Made by a program: the position numbers and the translations under genes. Of a DNA stretch of 64,000 nt, positions 50,930 to 60,416 are shown piece after piece (the stretch's first letter is position 1; every line of letters starts with the position of its first letter). The DNA lies in assembly GCA_017512905.1 (NCBI GenBank), contig JAFWEL010000125.1:1-64000 (forward strand). The letters are read 5' to 3'. Below the pieces are notes generated by a model that was not told the DNA's origin, did not search any database, and was given only the letters and a program-made list of their open reading frames with translations. Source of the DNA: Clostridia bacterium (GTDB lineage Bacteria; Bacillota; Clostridia; Christensenellales; Aristaeellaceae).

Positions 50930-51283
50930 AAATCGTTATAACTGATCGTCATAAGGGAAAAAAAGTGTGGCGAATGGCCTCTTTTCGCGCCCGGAAGGGC
51001 CGGAACGGGGTGGATTTGCTGTCATTTGTCCCCGCTGTGGCGTCGGTTCTGACGGTTGGTGTTCCCGGGAGGGGCGGCGCAGGCGGCCCGGCCCGGATGG
51101 CAACGGTTCAGATTGGCAATGTTCGTGGCTTGGAAATTCAGGGTCGGGAAAGGAGCGACGTATTGTAGCGCGATACCGGGGGGAGGAAGTCTCCGGACGT
51201 TTGCGGCGATTCGATCCAAGATTCACTGGTTGCCGGCGATGAACACCGCCAATTTGGAATAACGAATTAGTAGGAGGGTTAAC
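50930..51283 (+). promoter_or_regulatory. Long untranslated leader of the Ig-like repeat protein gene
   Basis: About 350 nt between the predicted transcript start and ATG 51284 (ribosome site TAGGAGGGT). It is GC-rich with several inverted segments, for example CGGCGCAGGCGGCCCGGCC around 51074-51093 and GGCGATTCGATCC around 51206-51218. There is no intact gene and no recognised riboswitch core. Leaders of this length on abundant surface-protein genes often stabilise the mRNA. Confidence 0.45.
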
Positions 51284-54200
51284 ATGAAGACTAAGCTCTA
51301 TCGCGTTCTCGTGATGTTGCTGGCCATCGCCATGATGATTCCCAGCTTCGCGATGGCGGAAGGCGAGACTTTCGCCATAACCGGTACCAAAGCGATAACG
51401 CAAATGCACTACACAGGCTTTCCAATAGTAAATACCGACGCAACCAAGTGGAGCGTGACAGGCATGCCCGCCACGTGGCCTACTAATGCGTTGATCGAGT
51501 GGACGGTGTCCCCTGCGGCAGATTTCCAACTGTGGGATGGTTCGAAAGCTACATCCACTTTTCGCCAGGATCTCGTCCAGGGTTCGTTAACCGATCAGGC
51601 GGTGCCTGGAGTGCGGTTTACTGGTTCCGCCAAGATGGACGCCTCCGCCGACGTGAAGACCATGACGGGCACGATTACCGGCAAGCTGATCGTCAATTCC
51701 AAGACGGTGGCTACGGATTCCTTCACCGTGACGATTAACAAGGTTGACATCACCTCCATCGCTTTCCAGGATGCGGCGATCCAGAAGTTCGCAACGGTAG
51801 CGGCCGGAGCTAAGAACTTGAGTATTAATCGCGGTACGGACGTCAAGATAACCGGCCCGGATAGCGGCGCCAGCTTTAGCGAGTATAGCGTCCAGTTCAG
51901 AATCATTGAGGGCGGCGAATATGCCAAGATCAACAATAGCGGCGTCTTGGTGATCGAAGAGGACGCCCCGACTGATGCGGTCATCAAGGTGAAGGCATTC
52001 ATTCCGGGTTCCACCGTCGCTTCCTACGACGCCAGCACGGCTGTGCTGACGATGAAAGTCGTCGGCAAACTCGATCCGGTGGATCCTGAGAAGGTGGAGA
52101 ACGCTTATCAGTACCTTGGCTTTACTGTCAATAAGGAATCTGGTAACATCTATACCACCACCACGGCAGAGAATTTCAGGCTGATGGATTACCTGACCAC
52201 GATTCCGTATTGGGGGGTTTCTGGCGATACCCTGATTTGGGAGAGCAGCGATCCCACCATCGCCACTGTCGATGAGAATGGCTTCGTGACCTTCAAGGAT
52301 CAGGACAAGAGCGCCAGCGTCAAGGTTACCGTAACTTCCAAGAACAATGCTAAAGCTACCGATTCCTGCGTGGTGAAATACGAGGCTGAAAAGCCTGAGG
52401 ATCTGAAGACCATCAAAATCAGTGGCTTCGTACCCAGCAATACCATCACCATCAACGAGAGGAATGATGGCAAAGCGCTGAGCCTGATTGATCGGCTGAA
52501 GTATACCGAAGGCAAAGGGGATTCTCTCGTTTGGAGGAACCAGAACGGTATCGATGTTTCCGGCGGCGAGATCGATTCTATTGAAGCCAGGAAGCTGACC
52601 GCCAAGATCAGCCCCGTTCTGGTGACCGTGCGCTCCAAGTACGATCCCACCCAGACCGCGACTGTCACGATCGTCATCAAGAAGGCCGCAGAAGAAGAAG
52701 AGACCTATAGCTCGGTCTCGTTCGACACCGATGATGTGGTGGAAGTGAAGTCCGACAGCGCCACAATCGAGAGCGGCAACTGCGTTTACGACGCTTATGC
52801 GCATCTGAACGTCGAGAAGGACAAGGCCCTCGAACTGCAGTGGACTGCAAAGCCCGAGACCGTTGCCACCGTGGATCAGAATGGTTTGGTTACCTTCACC
52901 AAGGTTGCCAAAGCCGACGACACCGTCGAAATCTCCGTGCGCAACACCAAGGCCAAGGAAGCTGTGGATGATACCCTGAAGCTGAAGCTGGTTGTGGTCG
53001 AGGACGAGAAGACCTCCTACACCAAGGTAGACTTCACAGCGCAGACTGAAGACACGCTCTACACCAGGAATGGTAAGTTCAATCTTGATCCCTACCTCGT
53101 CCTGCAGGGCAAGGGCAAGAAGGAAGACCTGGTCTGGACTGAAGACGATCCCTCCATCGCCACTGTGAATGGCGGTATCGTAACCTTCAAGAAGCCCGGC
53201 ACGGTCAAGATTACCATGAGCTACAAGAAGCTCACTCCCGCGACCTTCACGCTGAACATCAAGAAGATCGAGAAGCCCTATACGAAGATTGAGCTCAAGT
53301 CTGATTCCCCCGTGAAGGTGATCATGACCAAGGCCGGCTTGATCGACATGAACAAATACATCAAAGTCGAGGGCAACGAGCTGAACCAGGATAAGCTGGA
53401 ATGGATGTCGGATCAGCAGATTCTGAAGTTCGATGAGGCCAACAAGTATAACGGCATGGCCACCACCCTGCAGACTGGTAACACCAAGGTCACCGTTCAC
53501 AACTTGGGTGAGCCCGAGATCAGTCTGACCTTCGATGTGGAAGTCATCGAAGATGAAGGCAAGATTAAGACCCTGGCGATCCGGGAAGGCTACGACACGC
53601 TTACCCTGAAGACCGGCGAGGGAGACATCTATCTGGATCGTTATCTGAAGGTGACCCCGGCGGACGCTCTGGATAAGAATATTTACGGCGACGCCGCGGA
53701 CGAGCTGATCTTCACCAGCGACGACACGGATATCCTGACCGTGGGCAAGAGCACCGGCAAGGTCGATCTCGACGGCAAGCCCGGCACCGCGAAGATCACG
53801 GTTCGCTCCAAGAAGAACCCCGAAGAAGCCAAGGTCCAGTTCACCATCACCCATGCGAAGGGCGACCTGAAGAGCATCAAGTTCGTTGACGTTCCGAAGA
53901 CCCTGAGCCGCAGCAAGGGTGGGCTCAACCTGTTTGACTATCTGACCACCGATCCCTGGTATTATACCGATAAGGACTACGCCGATGATGACCTGTACTG
54001 GGATAGCTCCGATCCCCAGATTGCCACGGCCGAAAATGGCTTCGTGACCTGGAAGGGCGTTGGCAAGGTGACCATCACCGTCACCGAGGTCAACAGCAAG
54101 CTGTCTGACAAGGTTGAGATCGAGATGACCGATCCTTCCGCCGTGCAGGAAGTTATCCTGAAGGATATCACCCTTGAGGCGGGCGACAATGTCAAGCTGA

Positions 54201-55597
54201 CTGATTTCATGACCATCAATCCACTGGACGCCGACTGGAAGGCTGTGAAGTTCACCAGCTCTGACCGGAATGTGGCTGAGATCCTCTACGATGAAGAGAA
54301 TTCCATGTTGGAAGAAGACCGTGAAGGCTTCCAGATGTACTATCTGGGTGCCTACAGGGGCGGCGAATCGACCATTACCGTCTATGTCGAGAATTACGAT
54401 AAGTCCGTGAAGACCGCCACCTGCAAGGTGACCGTCATCGGCAACAACGACGTAGAGGATGTTAAGATCGCCAAGAACAAGTATGCCCTGAAGCTGAACA
54501 CCAAGAGGAGCGTGGTGGTCCGCTTCAACGCTGAACCCTACAATTGCGACATTGACGCCGATGACATCTATGTCGTCTCCAGCGATAGCGCTATTGCGGA
54601 TACTTATGGCATCACTGTTGACTCCGAGGGCCGCAAGGGACACTTCACGGTCTATGCCAAGAAGCCCGGCCGCGTATGGTTCACGATCAAGCGCACCAAG
54701 GACGACAAGGAACTGGATGCCTGCAAGATCGTGATTTCCGCTGTACGCGTCAAGTCCGTCAAGTGGAAGAAGGACACCGTCAAGATGTACTGGTACGACG
54801 ACGGTATCGCCGACTCCGTCGATCTCAAGATCAACAAGGTGTATCGTAACGTGGTTAATGTCCAGCCCGTCATCAATCCTGTGACGGCCTACTACGATAT
54901 CGCCTTCGAGACCTCCGATCCTGGCGTGGCCTTCATCAATCCGGACAGCAAGGTTGCGTTCATGAACGGCGAGTCCTCCACGGTCCAGCTCGTGGCTGTC
55001 GGCCCCGGCACCTGCAAGATCACCATGAAGGTTAACGACGGCAAGAAGATCCGCAAGGCCAGCATGACTGTCGAAGTCGAGACCAAGCGGCCCAAGCTGA
55101 AGATCAGCCAGCGCACCGCTACCCTGAAGCTCGAGAAGGGCAAGGATACCCTGCAGCTGCGCGCCTACGACGCCAACACCGATACGGATATGGAGGTCAA
55201 GTGGGCTTCCAGCGACACCTCCGTCGCCAAGGTCAACGTTGACGGCAAGGTCCGTGCGGTTGGCGCCGGCAAGGCCACCATCACCGCCACCACCAAGAAC
55301 GGCCAGAAGCAGGTCGTGAAGTGCAAGATCACCGTCAAGGCGCCCAGCACCGAGAACGTTGCCGCCAAGAAGATCACCGGCGACACCAAGGTCACCGTGA
55401 AGGCTGGCGAGAAGAAGGCCCTTGAGATCAAGGTCAAGCCCGAAGGCGCGAAGGTTACCTTCACCAGCTCCGATTCCAAGATCGTCAAAGTCACCAAGGA
55501 CGGCACGATCAAGGGCATCAAGGCCGGCAAGGCTACCATCACCGTCAAGGCCGCCGAAGGCAAGGCTGAGCTGAAGATCAAGGTGGTCGTCAAGTAA
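51284..55597 (+). CDS. Giant exported multi-domain Ig-like (Big_2) repeat protein
   Basis: 1437 aa. Signal peptide (MKTKLYRVLVMLLAIAMMIPSFAMA), then at least ten Big_2-type Ig-like domains. These are recognisable by recurring W-x-S-S/D-D-P-x-I-A-x-V-x-x-x-G-x-V-T-F and G-T-A-K-I-T-V blocks, for example DPTIATVDENGFVTF, SDTSVAKVNVDGKVRAVGAG and SDSKIVKVTKDGTIKGIKAG. The C-terminus is Lys-rich and ends in a Big_2 strand, with no LPXTG, SLH or transmembrane anchor. Together with a strong promoter, a ~355-nt leader and a strong terminator, this suggests an abundant surface (perhaps S-layer-like) or adhesive protein; that role is inference. Its codon use is AT-richer than that of its neighbours. 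Confidence 0.88.
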   Translation: MKTKLYRVLVMLLAIAMMIPSFAMAEGETFAITGTKAITQMHYTGFPIVNTDATKWSVTGMPATWPTNALIEWTVSPAADFQLWDGSKATSTFRQDLVQGSLTDQAVPGVRFTGSAKMDASADVKTMTGTITGKLIVNSKTVATDSFTVTINKVDITSIAFQDAAIQKFATVAAGAKNLSINRGTDVKITGPDSGASFSEYSVQFRIIEGGEYAKINNSGVLVIEEDAPTDAVIKVKAFIPGSTVASYDASTAVLTMKVVGKLDPVDPEKVENAYQYLGFTVNKESGNIYTTTTAENFRLMDYLTTIPYWGVSGDTLIWESSDPTIATVDENGFVTFKDQDKSASVKVTVTSKNNAKATDSCVVKYEAEKPEDLKTIKISGFVPSNTITINERNDGKALSLIDRLKYTEGKGDSLVWRNQNGIDVSGGEIDSIEARKLTAKISPVLVTVRSKYDPTQTATVTIVIKKAAEEEETYSSVSFDTDDVVEVKSDSATIESGNCVYDAYAHLNVEKDKALELQWTAKPETVATVDQNGLVTFTKVAKADDTVEISVRNTKAKEAVDDTLKLKLVVVEDEKTSYTKVDFTAQTEDTLYTRNGKFNLDPYLVLQGKGKKEDLVWTEDDPSIATVNGGIVTFKKPGTVKITMSYKKLTPATFTLNIKKIEKPYTKIELKSDSPVKVIMTKAGLIDMNKYIKVEGNELNQDKLEWMSDQQILKFDEANKYNGMATTLQTGNTKVTVHNLGEPEISLTFDVEVIEDEGKIKTLAIREGYDTLTLKTGEGDIYLDRYLKVTPADALDKNIYGDAADELIFTSDDTDILTVGKSTGKVDLDGKPGTAKITVRSKKNPEEAKVQFTITHAKGDLKSIKFVDVPKTLSRSKGGLNLFDYLTTDPWYYTDKDYADDDLYWDSSDPQIATAENGFVTWKGVGKVTITVTEVNSKLSDKVEIEMTDPSAVQEVILKDITLEAGDNVKLTDFMTINPLDADWKAVKFTSSDRNVAEILYDEENSMLEEDREGFQMYYLGAYRGGESTITVYVENYDKSVKTATCKVTVIGNNDVEDVKIAKNKYALKLNTKRSVVVRFNAEPYNCDIDADDIYVVSSDSAIADTYGITVDSEGRKGHFTVYAKKPGRVWFTIKRTKDDKELDACKIVISAVRVKSVKWKKDTVKMYWYDDGIADSVDLKINKVYRNVVNVQPVINPVTAYYDIAFETSDPGVAFINPDSKVAFMNGESSTVQLVAVGPGTCKITMKVNDGKKIRKASMTVEVETKRPKLKISQRTATLKLEKGKDTLQLRAYDANTDTDMEVKWASSDTSVAKVNVDGKVRAVGAGKATITATTKNGQKQVVKCKITVKAPSTENVAAKKITGDTKVTVKAGEKKALEIKVKPEGAKVTFTSSDSKIVKVTKDGTIKGIKAGKATITVKAAEGKAELKIKVVVK

Positions 55598-55630
55598 TTG
55601 TAATCGCAGGACAAGCGCGTGAACAATTCT

Positions 55631-55660
55631 CCCCCCGGACCGCAAGGCCCGGGGGGCTTT
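55631..55660 (+). terminator. Intrinsic terminator of the Ig-like repeat protein gene
   Basis: CCCCCCGGACC (55631-55641), loop GCAA, GGCCCGGGGGG (55646-55656), then CTTTCTTTT. Strong GC stem with a T-rich tail. Confidence 0.85.
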
Positions 55661-55675
55661 CTTTTGGGGTGCGAG

Positions 55676-55770
55676 GGACCTCATCCGCCTGCTTCGCAGG
55701 CACCTTCCCCAACGGGGGAAGGCTTTGGGGTGCGGGGGCATGACCTTCCCCGGCGGGGGAAGGCTTTGGG
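55676..55770. repeat. GGACCTCATCCG/CCTTCCCC palindromic repeat, one and a half copies
   Basis: GGGACCTCATCCG (55676-55688), CTGCTTCGCAG hairpin, CACCTTCCCC...GGGGGAAGGCTTTGGGGTG, then a partial second CCTTCCCC...GGGGAAGGCTTTGGGGTG. Same family as 15255-15500. No gene in the 277-bp gap apart from the next promoter. Confidence 0.7.
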
Positions 55771-55824
55771 GTGTGGGAGAATCGCCGACCGTTCTATCCT
55801 TCCACCTGTAAACGTCCCTACGCA

Positions 55825-55853
55825 TTGACATTTACGCCTGGATGCTGTAATAT
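55825..55853 (+). promoter_or_regulatory. Promoter of the TlpA-like gene
   Basis: -35 TTGACA (55825-55830), 17-bp spacer, -10 TAATAT (55848-55853). AAAGGAGGT precedes ATG 55875. Confidence 0.75.
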
Positions 55854-55874
55854 GAAGCAAAGGAGGTCAGACCG

Positions 55875-56369
55875 ATGAAGAGAATCATTTCAATCATAAT
55901 CGCCCTCATGTTGCTGGCAGGCGTGGCGATGGGGGAGGCCGGGGGTGGGGCGCGCTTCACCTTTGCGACCACCGACCTGGAGGGCAACATCATGACCAGC
56001 GCGGAGGCGTTCGCCGGGAACAAGATCACCATGGTCAACCTGTGGGCGACCTGGTGCCCGCCCTGCGTGGGCGAGCTGGGGGCGCTGGCCCAGGTCCACG
56101 AGCGGCTCAGGGAGATGGGCTGCGGCGTGGTGGGCATACTGCTGGATTCCACCGAAGCGGACGCGGTGGAAAAGGCGCGGGACCTGATCGAGGAGAACGG
56201 CATCGGCTATCCCGTGCTGGCCCTGAGCGAGGACATGTATGACGTGCTCTCCGCCGTTGACGCCATCCCCGCCACGTTCTTCGTGGACGGCGACGGGAAC
56301 ATCCTGGGCACCCCCATCATCGGCGCGTTCCCGGAGCGGTACGTCCCGGCGGTGCAGGCGCTGCTGTAG
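55875..56369 (+). CDS. Exported TlpA/ResA-like thioredoxin-fold protein
   Basis: 164 aa. Signal peptide (MKRIISIIIALMLLAGVAMG), then a TlpA-like thioredoxin domain. The redox motif is NLWATWCPPCVGEL (CPPC), followed by AIPATFFVDGDGNIL with the conserved cis-Pro (IPAT). Acts outside the membrane in thiol-disulfide exchange, possibly reducing or maturing exported proteins. There is no membrane electron donor (CcdA/DsbD) here. Monocistronic; ends before the ribosomal leader. Confidence 0.9.
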   Translation: MKRIISIIIALMLLAGVAMGEAGGGARFTFATTDLEGNIMTSAEAFAGNKITMVNLWATWCPPCVGELGALAQVHERLREMGCGVVGILLDSTEADAVEKARDLIEENGIGYPVLALSEDMYDVLSAVDAIPATFFVDGDGNILGTPIIGAFPERYVPAVQALL

Positions 56370-56412
56370 CCCCGGATTCTCCAAAAAATAACCTGTACAA
56401 CATACAATTAAT

Positions 56413-56441
56413 TTGATTAATCCCGCCCCATGGGGTATAAT
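56413..56441 (+). promoter_or_regulatory. Promoter of the S10 ribosomal operon
   Basis: -35 TTGATT (56413-56418), 17-bp spacer, -10 TATAAT (56436-56441). Confidence 0.75.
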
Positions 56442-56447
56442 AAAAAA

Positions 56448-56698
56448 GCTGTGTGGCGGGATATTTCTGTGCATTTTTGCCGGAAGGGCACGGGAATGAC
56501 AAAGACCCGGCGACAGCGAAGAATGGGATGAACTGGAAGGTTGCGGCGAGGAACCCAAGCGAGCCGGTAATTTCCGGGGACTATGTCCGACAATCGGACG
56601 ACGGAGCTCATGCCCGTCGAATGAAAAAACAATAGAACACGCCCGGCAGCGTGTGCGCGGCCCCTCAAAGGGGTATGAGTTCAACAGGAGGAAAGAAC
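56448..56698 (+). promoter_or_regulatory. Leader of the S10 ribosomal operon
   Basis: About 250 nt from the predicted transcript start to rpsJ. It contains possible stems such as GTCCGACAATCGGAC (56584-56598) and CGTGTGCGCGGCCCCTC followed by AAAGGGGT, suggesting a folded regulatory leader. Ribosomal-protein operons are commonly controlled by binding of one product, often L4 in S10 operons. I cannot match a known Rfam structure by eye. Confidence 0.45.
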
Positions 56699-57007
56699 AT
56701 GGCAAATCAGAAGATCCGCATCAAGCTCAAGGCCTATGAGCATTCGATCATCGACCAGAGCGCGGAGCGCATCGTCGAGACGGCGAAGCGCACCGGCTCC
56801 CAGGTTTCCGGCCCGATTCCCCTGCCCACCGAGAAGGAGATCGTGACCATCCTGCGCAGCCCCCACAAGCACAAGGATTCCCGCGAGCAGTTCGAAATGA
56901 GGACGCACAAGCGCCTGATCGACATCCTGCGGCCCACCCCCCAGACGGTAGACGCTCTGACCAAGCTGGATCTGCCGGCGGGCGTTGAAATCGAGATCAA
57001 GCTGTAA
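56699..57007 (+). CDS. rpsJ: Ribosomal protein S10
   Basis: 102-aa 30S protein, also the NusE antitermination factor. Signature [40 protein letters not shown] and [15 protein letters not shown] are all conserved. ATG 56699 follows AGGAGGAAAG; an upstream in-frame ATG is inside the leader. It heads the operon but is separated from rplC by 181 nt. Confidence 0.98.
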   Translation: MANQKIRIKLKAYEHSIIDQSAERIVETAKRTGSQVSGPIPLPTEKEIVTILRSPHKHKDSREQFEMRTHKRLIDILRPTPQTVDALTKLDLPAGVEIEIKL

Positions 57008-57188
57008 GAGACATTCTCGCGGCGAAGGGCGGACGGACGCGCTCACCGAAAGCCGATCCTGCGTTGCGGCGCGGCTGATCGTCCGGTTGAGGCCCCCAGC
57101 CATACGGCTTATCTAATAGAAGGGCGTCAAGCCCGGAAGGACAAACTGCAAGACGGTTTGTTACTAAGTAGAGAGGTGTAACCTAACC
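57008..57188 (+). promoter_or_regulatory. Structured 181-nt spacer between rpsJ and rplC
   Basis: No gene. It holds hairpin candidates GGGCGTCAAGCCC (57122-57134) and CAAACTGCAAGACGGTTTG (57143-57161), with no T-run typical of termination. GAGAGGTG precedes ATG 57189. It may be a second regulatory leader or processing site within the operon; function is not demonstrated. Confidence 0.4.
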
Positions 57189-57830
57189 ATGAAAAAGGCA
57201 ATTCTCGGCAAGAAGATCGGCATGACCCAGATTTTCGTATCTGACGGTCGCCTGGTGCCGGTCACCGTGGTCGAAGCGGGCCCCTGCACTGTGACGCAGG
57301 TGAAGACCCAGCAGACCGACGGCTACGAAGCGGTACAGGTCGGTTTCGACGAGCTCAGCGAACAGCGGGCCAAGAAACTGCTCAACAAGCCCGAGCAAGG
57401 TCACTTCGCCAAGGCCGGCGTCAAGCCCGCCCGGCACCTGCGCGAGTTCCGCTTTGAGGACATCAGCGGCTACAGCGTGGGCGATACCATCAAGTGCGAC
57501 GTGTTCGCCGAGGGCGACAAGATCGACGTCATCGGCACCAGCAAGGGTCACGGCTATACCGGCGCGATCCAGCGCTGGAACCAGCACACCGGCCCCATGG
57601 GCCACGGCTCCAAGTATCACCGCGGCGTTGGCTCCCTGAGCGCCAACTCTGACCCGTCCCGCGTGTTCAAGAACAAGCACATGGCCGGCCAGTACGGCGG
57701 TGAGCGCGTGACCGTGCAGAACCTTGAGATCGTCAAGGTGGACGCGGAGCGCAACCTGCTCATGATCAAGGGCGCGATCCCCGGCGCGAACGGCAGCCTG
57801 GTGATGGTCCGCGACGCGGTCAAGGGTTAA
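57189..57830 (+). CDS. rplC: Ribosomal protein L3
   Basis: 213-aa 50S assembly protein. Begins [18 protein letters not shown] and has [35 protein letters not shown] and [16 protein letters not shown], all diagnostic. Binds the 3' end of 23S rRNA near the peptidyl transferase centre. 15 bp before rplD. Confidence 0.98.
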   Translation: MKKAILGKKIGMTQIFVSDGRLVPVTVVEAGPCTVTQVKTQQTDGYEAVQVGFDELSEQRAKKLLNKPEQGHFAKAGVKPARHLREFRFEDISGYSVGDTIKCDVFAEGDKIDVIGTSKGHGYTGAIQRWNQHTGPMGHGSKYHRGVGSLSANSDPSRVFKNKHMAGQYGGERVTVQNLEIVKVDAERNLLMIKGAIPGANGSLVMVRDAVKG

Positions 57831-57845
57831 TAGGAGGACGCAATC

Positions 57846-58478
57846 ATGGCAAACGTAAAGGTATTTAATATGCAGGGCGCCGCGGTCGGTGAGATCGCCC
57901 TCTCCGACGAGGTTTTCGGCGTCGAGCCCCATGTGCCCGCGATGCACGCGGTGGTGCGCGCCTACATGAATGCGCAGCGCCAGGGCACCCAGTCCGCCCT
58001 CACCCGCACCGAGGTGCGCGGCGGCGGTCGTAAGATCTATCGCCAGAAGGGCACCGGCAACGCGCGCCATCACGGCCGCAGGGCCCCCCAGTTCACCCAC
58101 GGCGGCGTCGTGTTCGCCCCCAAGCCCCGCGGCTATCGCATCAGCGTGCCCCGCAAGGTGCGCAGGCTGGCGATGAAGAGCGCCCTGTCCAGCAAGGTGG
58201 CCGAGCAGCAGATCATCGTGGTCGACAAGATCGCCCTGGCCGAGGCCGAGGCCAAGACCAGGAACGTCGCCAAGATGCTCAAGGCCCTGGGCGTTGACAA
58301 GAAGGCGCTGATCGTGACCAAGGACGTCGAGCCCATGGTCGTGCGCGCCGCCAACAACATTGAGGGCGTCAAGACCACGTTCGTGGGCAGCCTGAACGTG
58401 GTGGACATCCTGAATTGCGACAAGTTCATCATTTCCCAGGACGCCGTGAAGCTGGTTGAGGAGGTTTATGCAGAATGA
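57846..58478 (+). CDS. rplD: Ribosomal protein L4
   Basis: 210-aa 50S exit-tunnel protein. [20 protein letters not shown] in the tunnel loop and [12 protein letters not shown] are conserved. In many bacteria L4 autoregulates the S10 operon by binding the leader. Overlaps the rplW start (stop at 58476-58478 within ATGAAG). Confidence 0.97.
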   Translation: MANVKVFNMQGAAVGEIALSDEVFGVEPHVPAMHAVVRAYMNAQRQGTQSALTRTEVRGGGRKIYRQKGTGNARHHGRRAPQFTHGGVVFAPKPRGYRISVPRKVRRLAMKSALSSKVAEQQIIVVDKIALAEAEAKTRNVAKMLKALGVDKKALIVTKDVEPMVVRAANNIEGVKTTFVGSLNVVDILNCDKFIISQDAVKLVEEVYAE

Positions 58479-58780
58479 AGAGCGCATATGACATCATCAT
58501 CAAGCCGGTCCTGACCGAAAAATCCTACCAGGACATGGCCGATAAGAAGTTCACCTTCCAGGTGGATGTCCATGCCAACAAGACCGAGATCAAGCAGGCG
58601 CTTGAGTCCATCTTCGAAGGCGTGAAGGTCGATTCCGTCAACACCATGCGCACGATCGGCAAGATCAAGCGCCAGGGCCGCACCTCCGGCCGCACCCCCG
58701 AGGTCAAAAAGGCCATCGTCACCCTGAAGCCGGATTCCAAGCCGATTCCGTTCTTCGAGGGCATGGCTGAGGAGGAATAA
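58475..58780 (+). CDS. rplW: Ribosomal protein L23
   Basis: 101-aa 50S protein at the tunnel exit, the docking site for trigger factor and [39 protein letters not shown] and [20 protein letters not shown] are conserved. ATGA overlap with rplD. Confidence 0.97.
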   Translation: MKSAYDIIIKPVLTEKSYQDMADKKFTFQVDVHANKTEIKQALESIFEGVKVDSVNTMRTIGKIKRQGRTSGRTPEVKKAIVTLKPDSKPIPFFEGMAEEE

Positions 58781-58788
58781 CCCCCTTT

Positions 58789-58809
58789 GAAATCCGCGCA
58801 GCGGATTTC
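58789..58809. repeat. Hairpin between rplW and rplB
   Basis: GAAATCCGC (58789-58797), loop GCA, GCGGATTTC (58801-58809). Sits in an 85-bp gap, longer than other gaps of the operon. Possible transcript-processing hairpin; no T-run. Confidence 0.55.
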
Positions 58810-58865
58810 CCAAAAGGTCAGGCCCGCCGACAAAGGGTCAATGAAAGAAAGGGAGAAATAAGACA

Positions 58866-59702
58866 ATGGCAATCCGAGTGTACAAGCCGACCTCGCCCGC
58901 AAGGCGCTTTATGTCGGTTTTGACCTTCGAAGAGGTCACCAAGAAGACGCCCGAGCGCTCTCTGGTCACCGACCTGCGCCATCGCGCCGGCCGCAACAAC
59001 CAGGGCAAGATCACCGTTCGCCACCAGGGCGGCGGCGCGCGTCGCAAGTATCGCATCATCGACTTCAAGCGCCAGAAGGACGGCGTTCCCGCCATCGTGA
59101 AGGCGATCGAGTACGATCCCAACCGCACCTGCTTCATCGCCCTGCTGGTCTACGCCGACGGCGAGAAGCGCTACATCCTGGCTCCCCTGGGCCTGAAGGT
59201 GGGCGACACCGTGATGAGCGGCCCCACCGCCGACATCAAGCCGGGCAACTGCCTGCCCATCGCCAACATCCCGCTGGGCACCCTGGTGCACAACATCGAG
59301 ATCAAGGTCGGCCGCGGCGGCCAGATGGTCCGCTCCGCCGGCACCGCCGCCCAGGTCATGGCGAAGGAGGGCGATTACGCCCAGATCCGCCTGCCCTCCG
59401 GCGAGGTTCGCAAGGTGAGCATGACGGCCCGCGCCACCATCGGCCAGGTCGGCAACACCGACCACAGCAACGTGCGCATCGGCAAGGCCGGTCGCAAGCG
59501 CCACATGGGCGTCCGGCCCACCGTCCGCGGCGTCGTGATGAACCCCTGCGACCATCCCCACGGCGGCGGCGAAGGCCGTTCCCCGGTGGGCATGCCCGCC
59601 CCGATGTCTCCCTGGGGCAAGAAGACCCAGGGCGTCAAGACCCGCAAGCATCACAAGTATTCGGATAAGCTGATCATCAGCCGTCCCAAGAAGAACAAGT
59701 AA
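58866..59702 (+). CDS. rplB: Ribosomal protein L2
   Basis: 278-aa 50S protein needed for peptidyl transferase activity and subunit joining. [55 protein letters not shown], and the essential His region [19 protein letters not shown] are intact. Ends KKNK. Confidence 0.98.
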   Translation: MAIRVYKPTSPARRFMSVLTFEEVTKKTPERSLVTDLRHRAGRNNQGKITVRHQGGGARRKYRIIDFKRQKDGVPAIVKAIEYDPNRTCFIALLVYADGEKRYILAPLGLKVGDTVMSGPTADIKPGNCLPIANIPLGTLVHNIEIKVGRGGQMVRSAGTAAQVMAKEGDYAQIRLPSGEVRKVSMTARATIGQVGNTDHSNVRIGKAGRKRHMGVRPTVRGVVMNPCDHPHGGGEGRSPVGMPAPMSPWGKKTQGVKTRKHHKYSDKLIISRPKKNK

Positions 59703-59724
59703 GGCCTGAAAGGAGGCAAACCAA

Positions 59725-60003
59725 ATGAGCAGATCAATCAAAAAGGGTCCCTTCATTCAGCCGGTGCTGCTCAAGCGCGTGCAGGAAATGAACGCGAGCG
59801 GCGAGAAGAAGGTGCTGAAGACCTGGTCCCGTTCCTCTACGATCTTCCCGGATTTCATCGGTCACACGGTTGCCGTCCATGACGGCCGCAAGCATGTTCC
59901 GGTCTATGTAACCGAGGATATGGTCGGACACAAGTTCGGCGAATTCGCCCCCACCCGTACCTTCAGGGGCCACGCCGGTGAAAAAGCGTCGTCTCGCAAG
60001 TAA
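59725..60003 (+). CDS. rpsS: Ribosomal protein S19
   Basis: 92-aa 30S head protein. [40 protein letters not shown] and [20 protein letters not shown] are diagnostic. 22 bp after rplB with AAAGGAGG ribosome site. Confidence 0.98.
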   Translation: MSRSIKKGPFIQPVLLKRVQEMNASGEKKVLKTWSRSSTIFPDFIGHTVAVHDGRKHVPVYVTEDMVGHKFGEFAPTRTFRGHAGEKASSRK

Positions 60004-60022
60004 CGGAAGGAGAGTATAGATT

Positions 60023-60403
60023 ATGGCAACTCGTGTCAAAGAGAAGGCCGCGGCGCGCCAGGCCAATGCCGACAAGCGCCCCCGCGCCACTGCCAAGTAC
60101 GTCCGTGTGGCTCCCCGCAAGGCGAAGATCGTTGTCGATCTGATCCGCGGCAAGCAGGTGGACGACGCGCTGGCAATCCTCATGTATACGCCCAAGAGCG
60201 CCGCGCCGGTGGTTGAAAAGCTGCTGAACAGCGCGATCGCGAACGCCGAGTACAAGGAGCTGGACCGCTCCAGCCTGTACGTCGCGGAGGTGTACGCCAA
60301 CCAGGGCCCGACCCTGAAGCGTTACTGGGCGCGTTCCCACGGTCGTGCCGACATGATCAAGAAGCACACCAGCCACATTACGATCGTGCTCGACCAGAAG
60401 TGA
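60023..60403 (+). CDS. rplV: Ribosomal protein L22
   Basis: 126-aa 50S exit-tunnel protein. [36 protein letters not shown] and the tunnel-loop [20 protein letters not shown] region are conserved. The N-terminus carries ~15 extra basic residues ([15 protein letters not shown]), a modest extension. Confidence 0.97.
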   Translation: MATRVKEKAAARQANADKRPRATAKYVRVAPRKAKIVVDLIRGKQVDDALAILMYTPKSAAPVVEKLLNSAIANAEYKELDRSSLYVAEVYANQGPTLKRYWARSHGRADMIKKHTSHITIVLDQK

Positions 60404-60416
60404 GGGAGGATATAAA

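Noticed and set aside
50945..51168. Short open frames in the long leader as an upstream peptide gene
   Set aside because: Low-complexity Arg/Gly translation, weak ribosome sites and no similarity; a leader peptide cannot be excluded but is not supported.
50936..51283. Cyclic di-GMP or other known riboswitch in the leader of the Ig-like protein gene
   Set aside because: No recognisable GEMM core or other familiar conserved motif could be found by eye; kept only as an uncharacterised leader.
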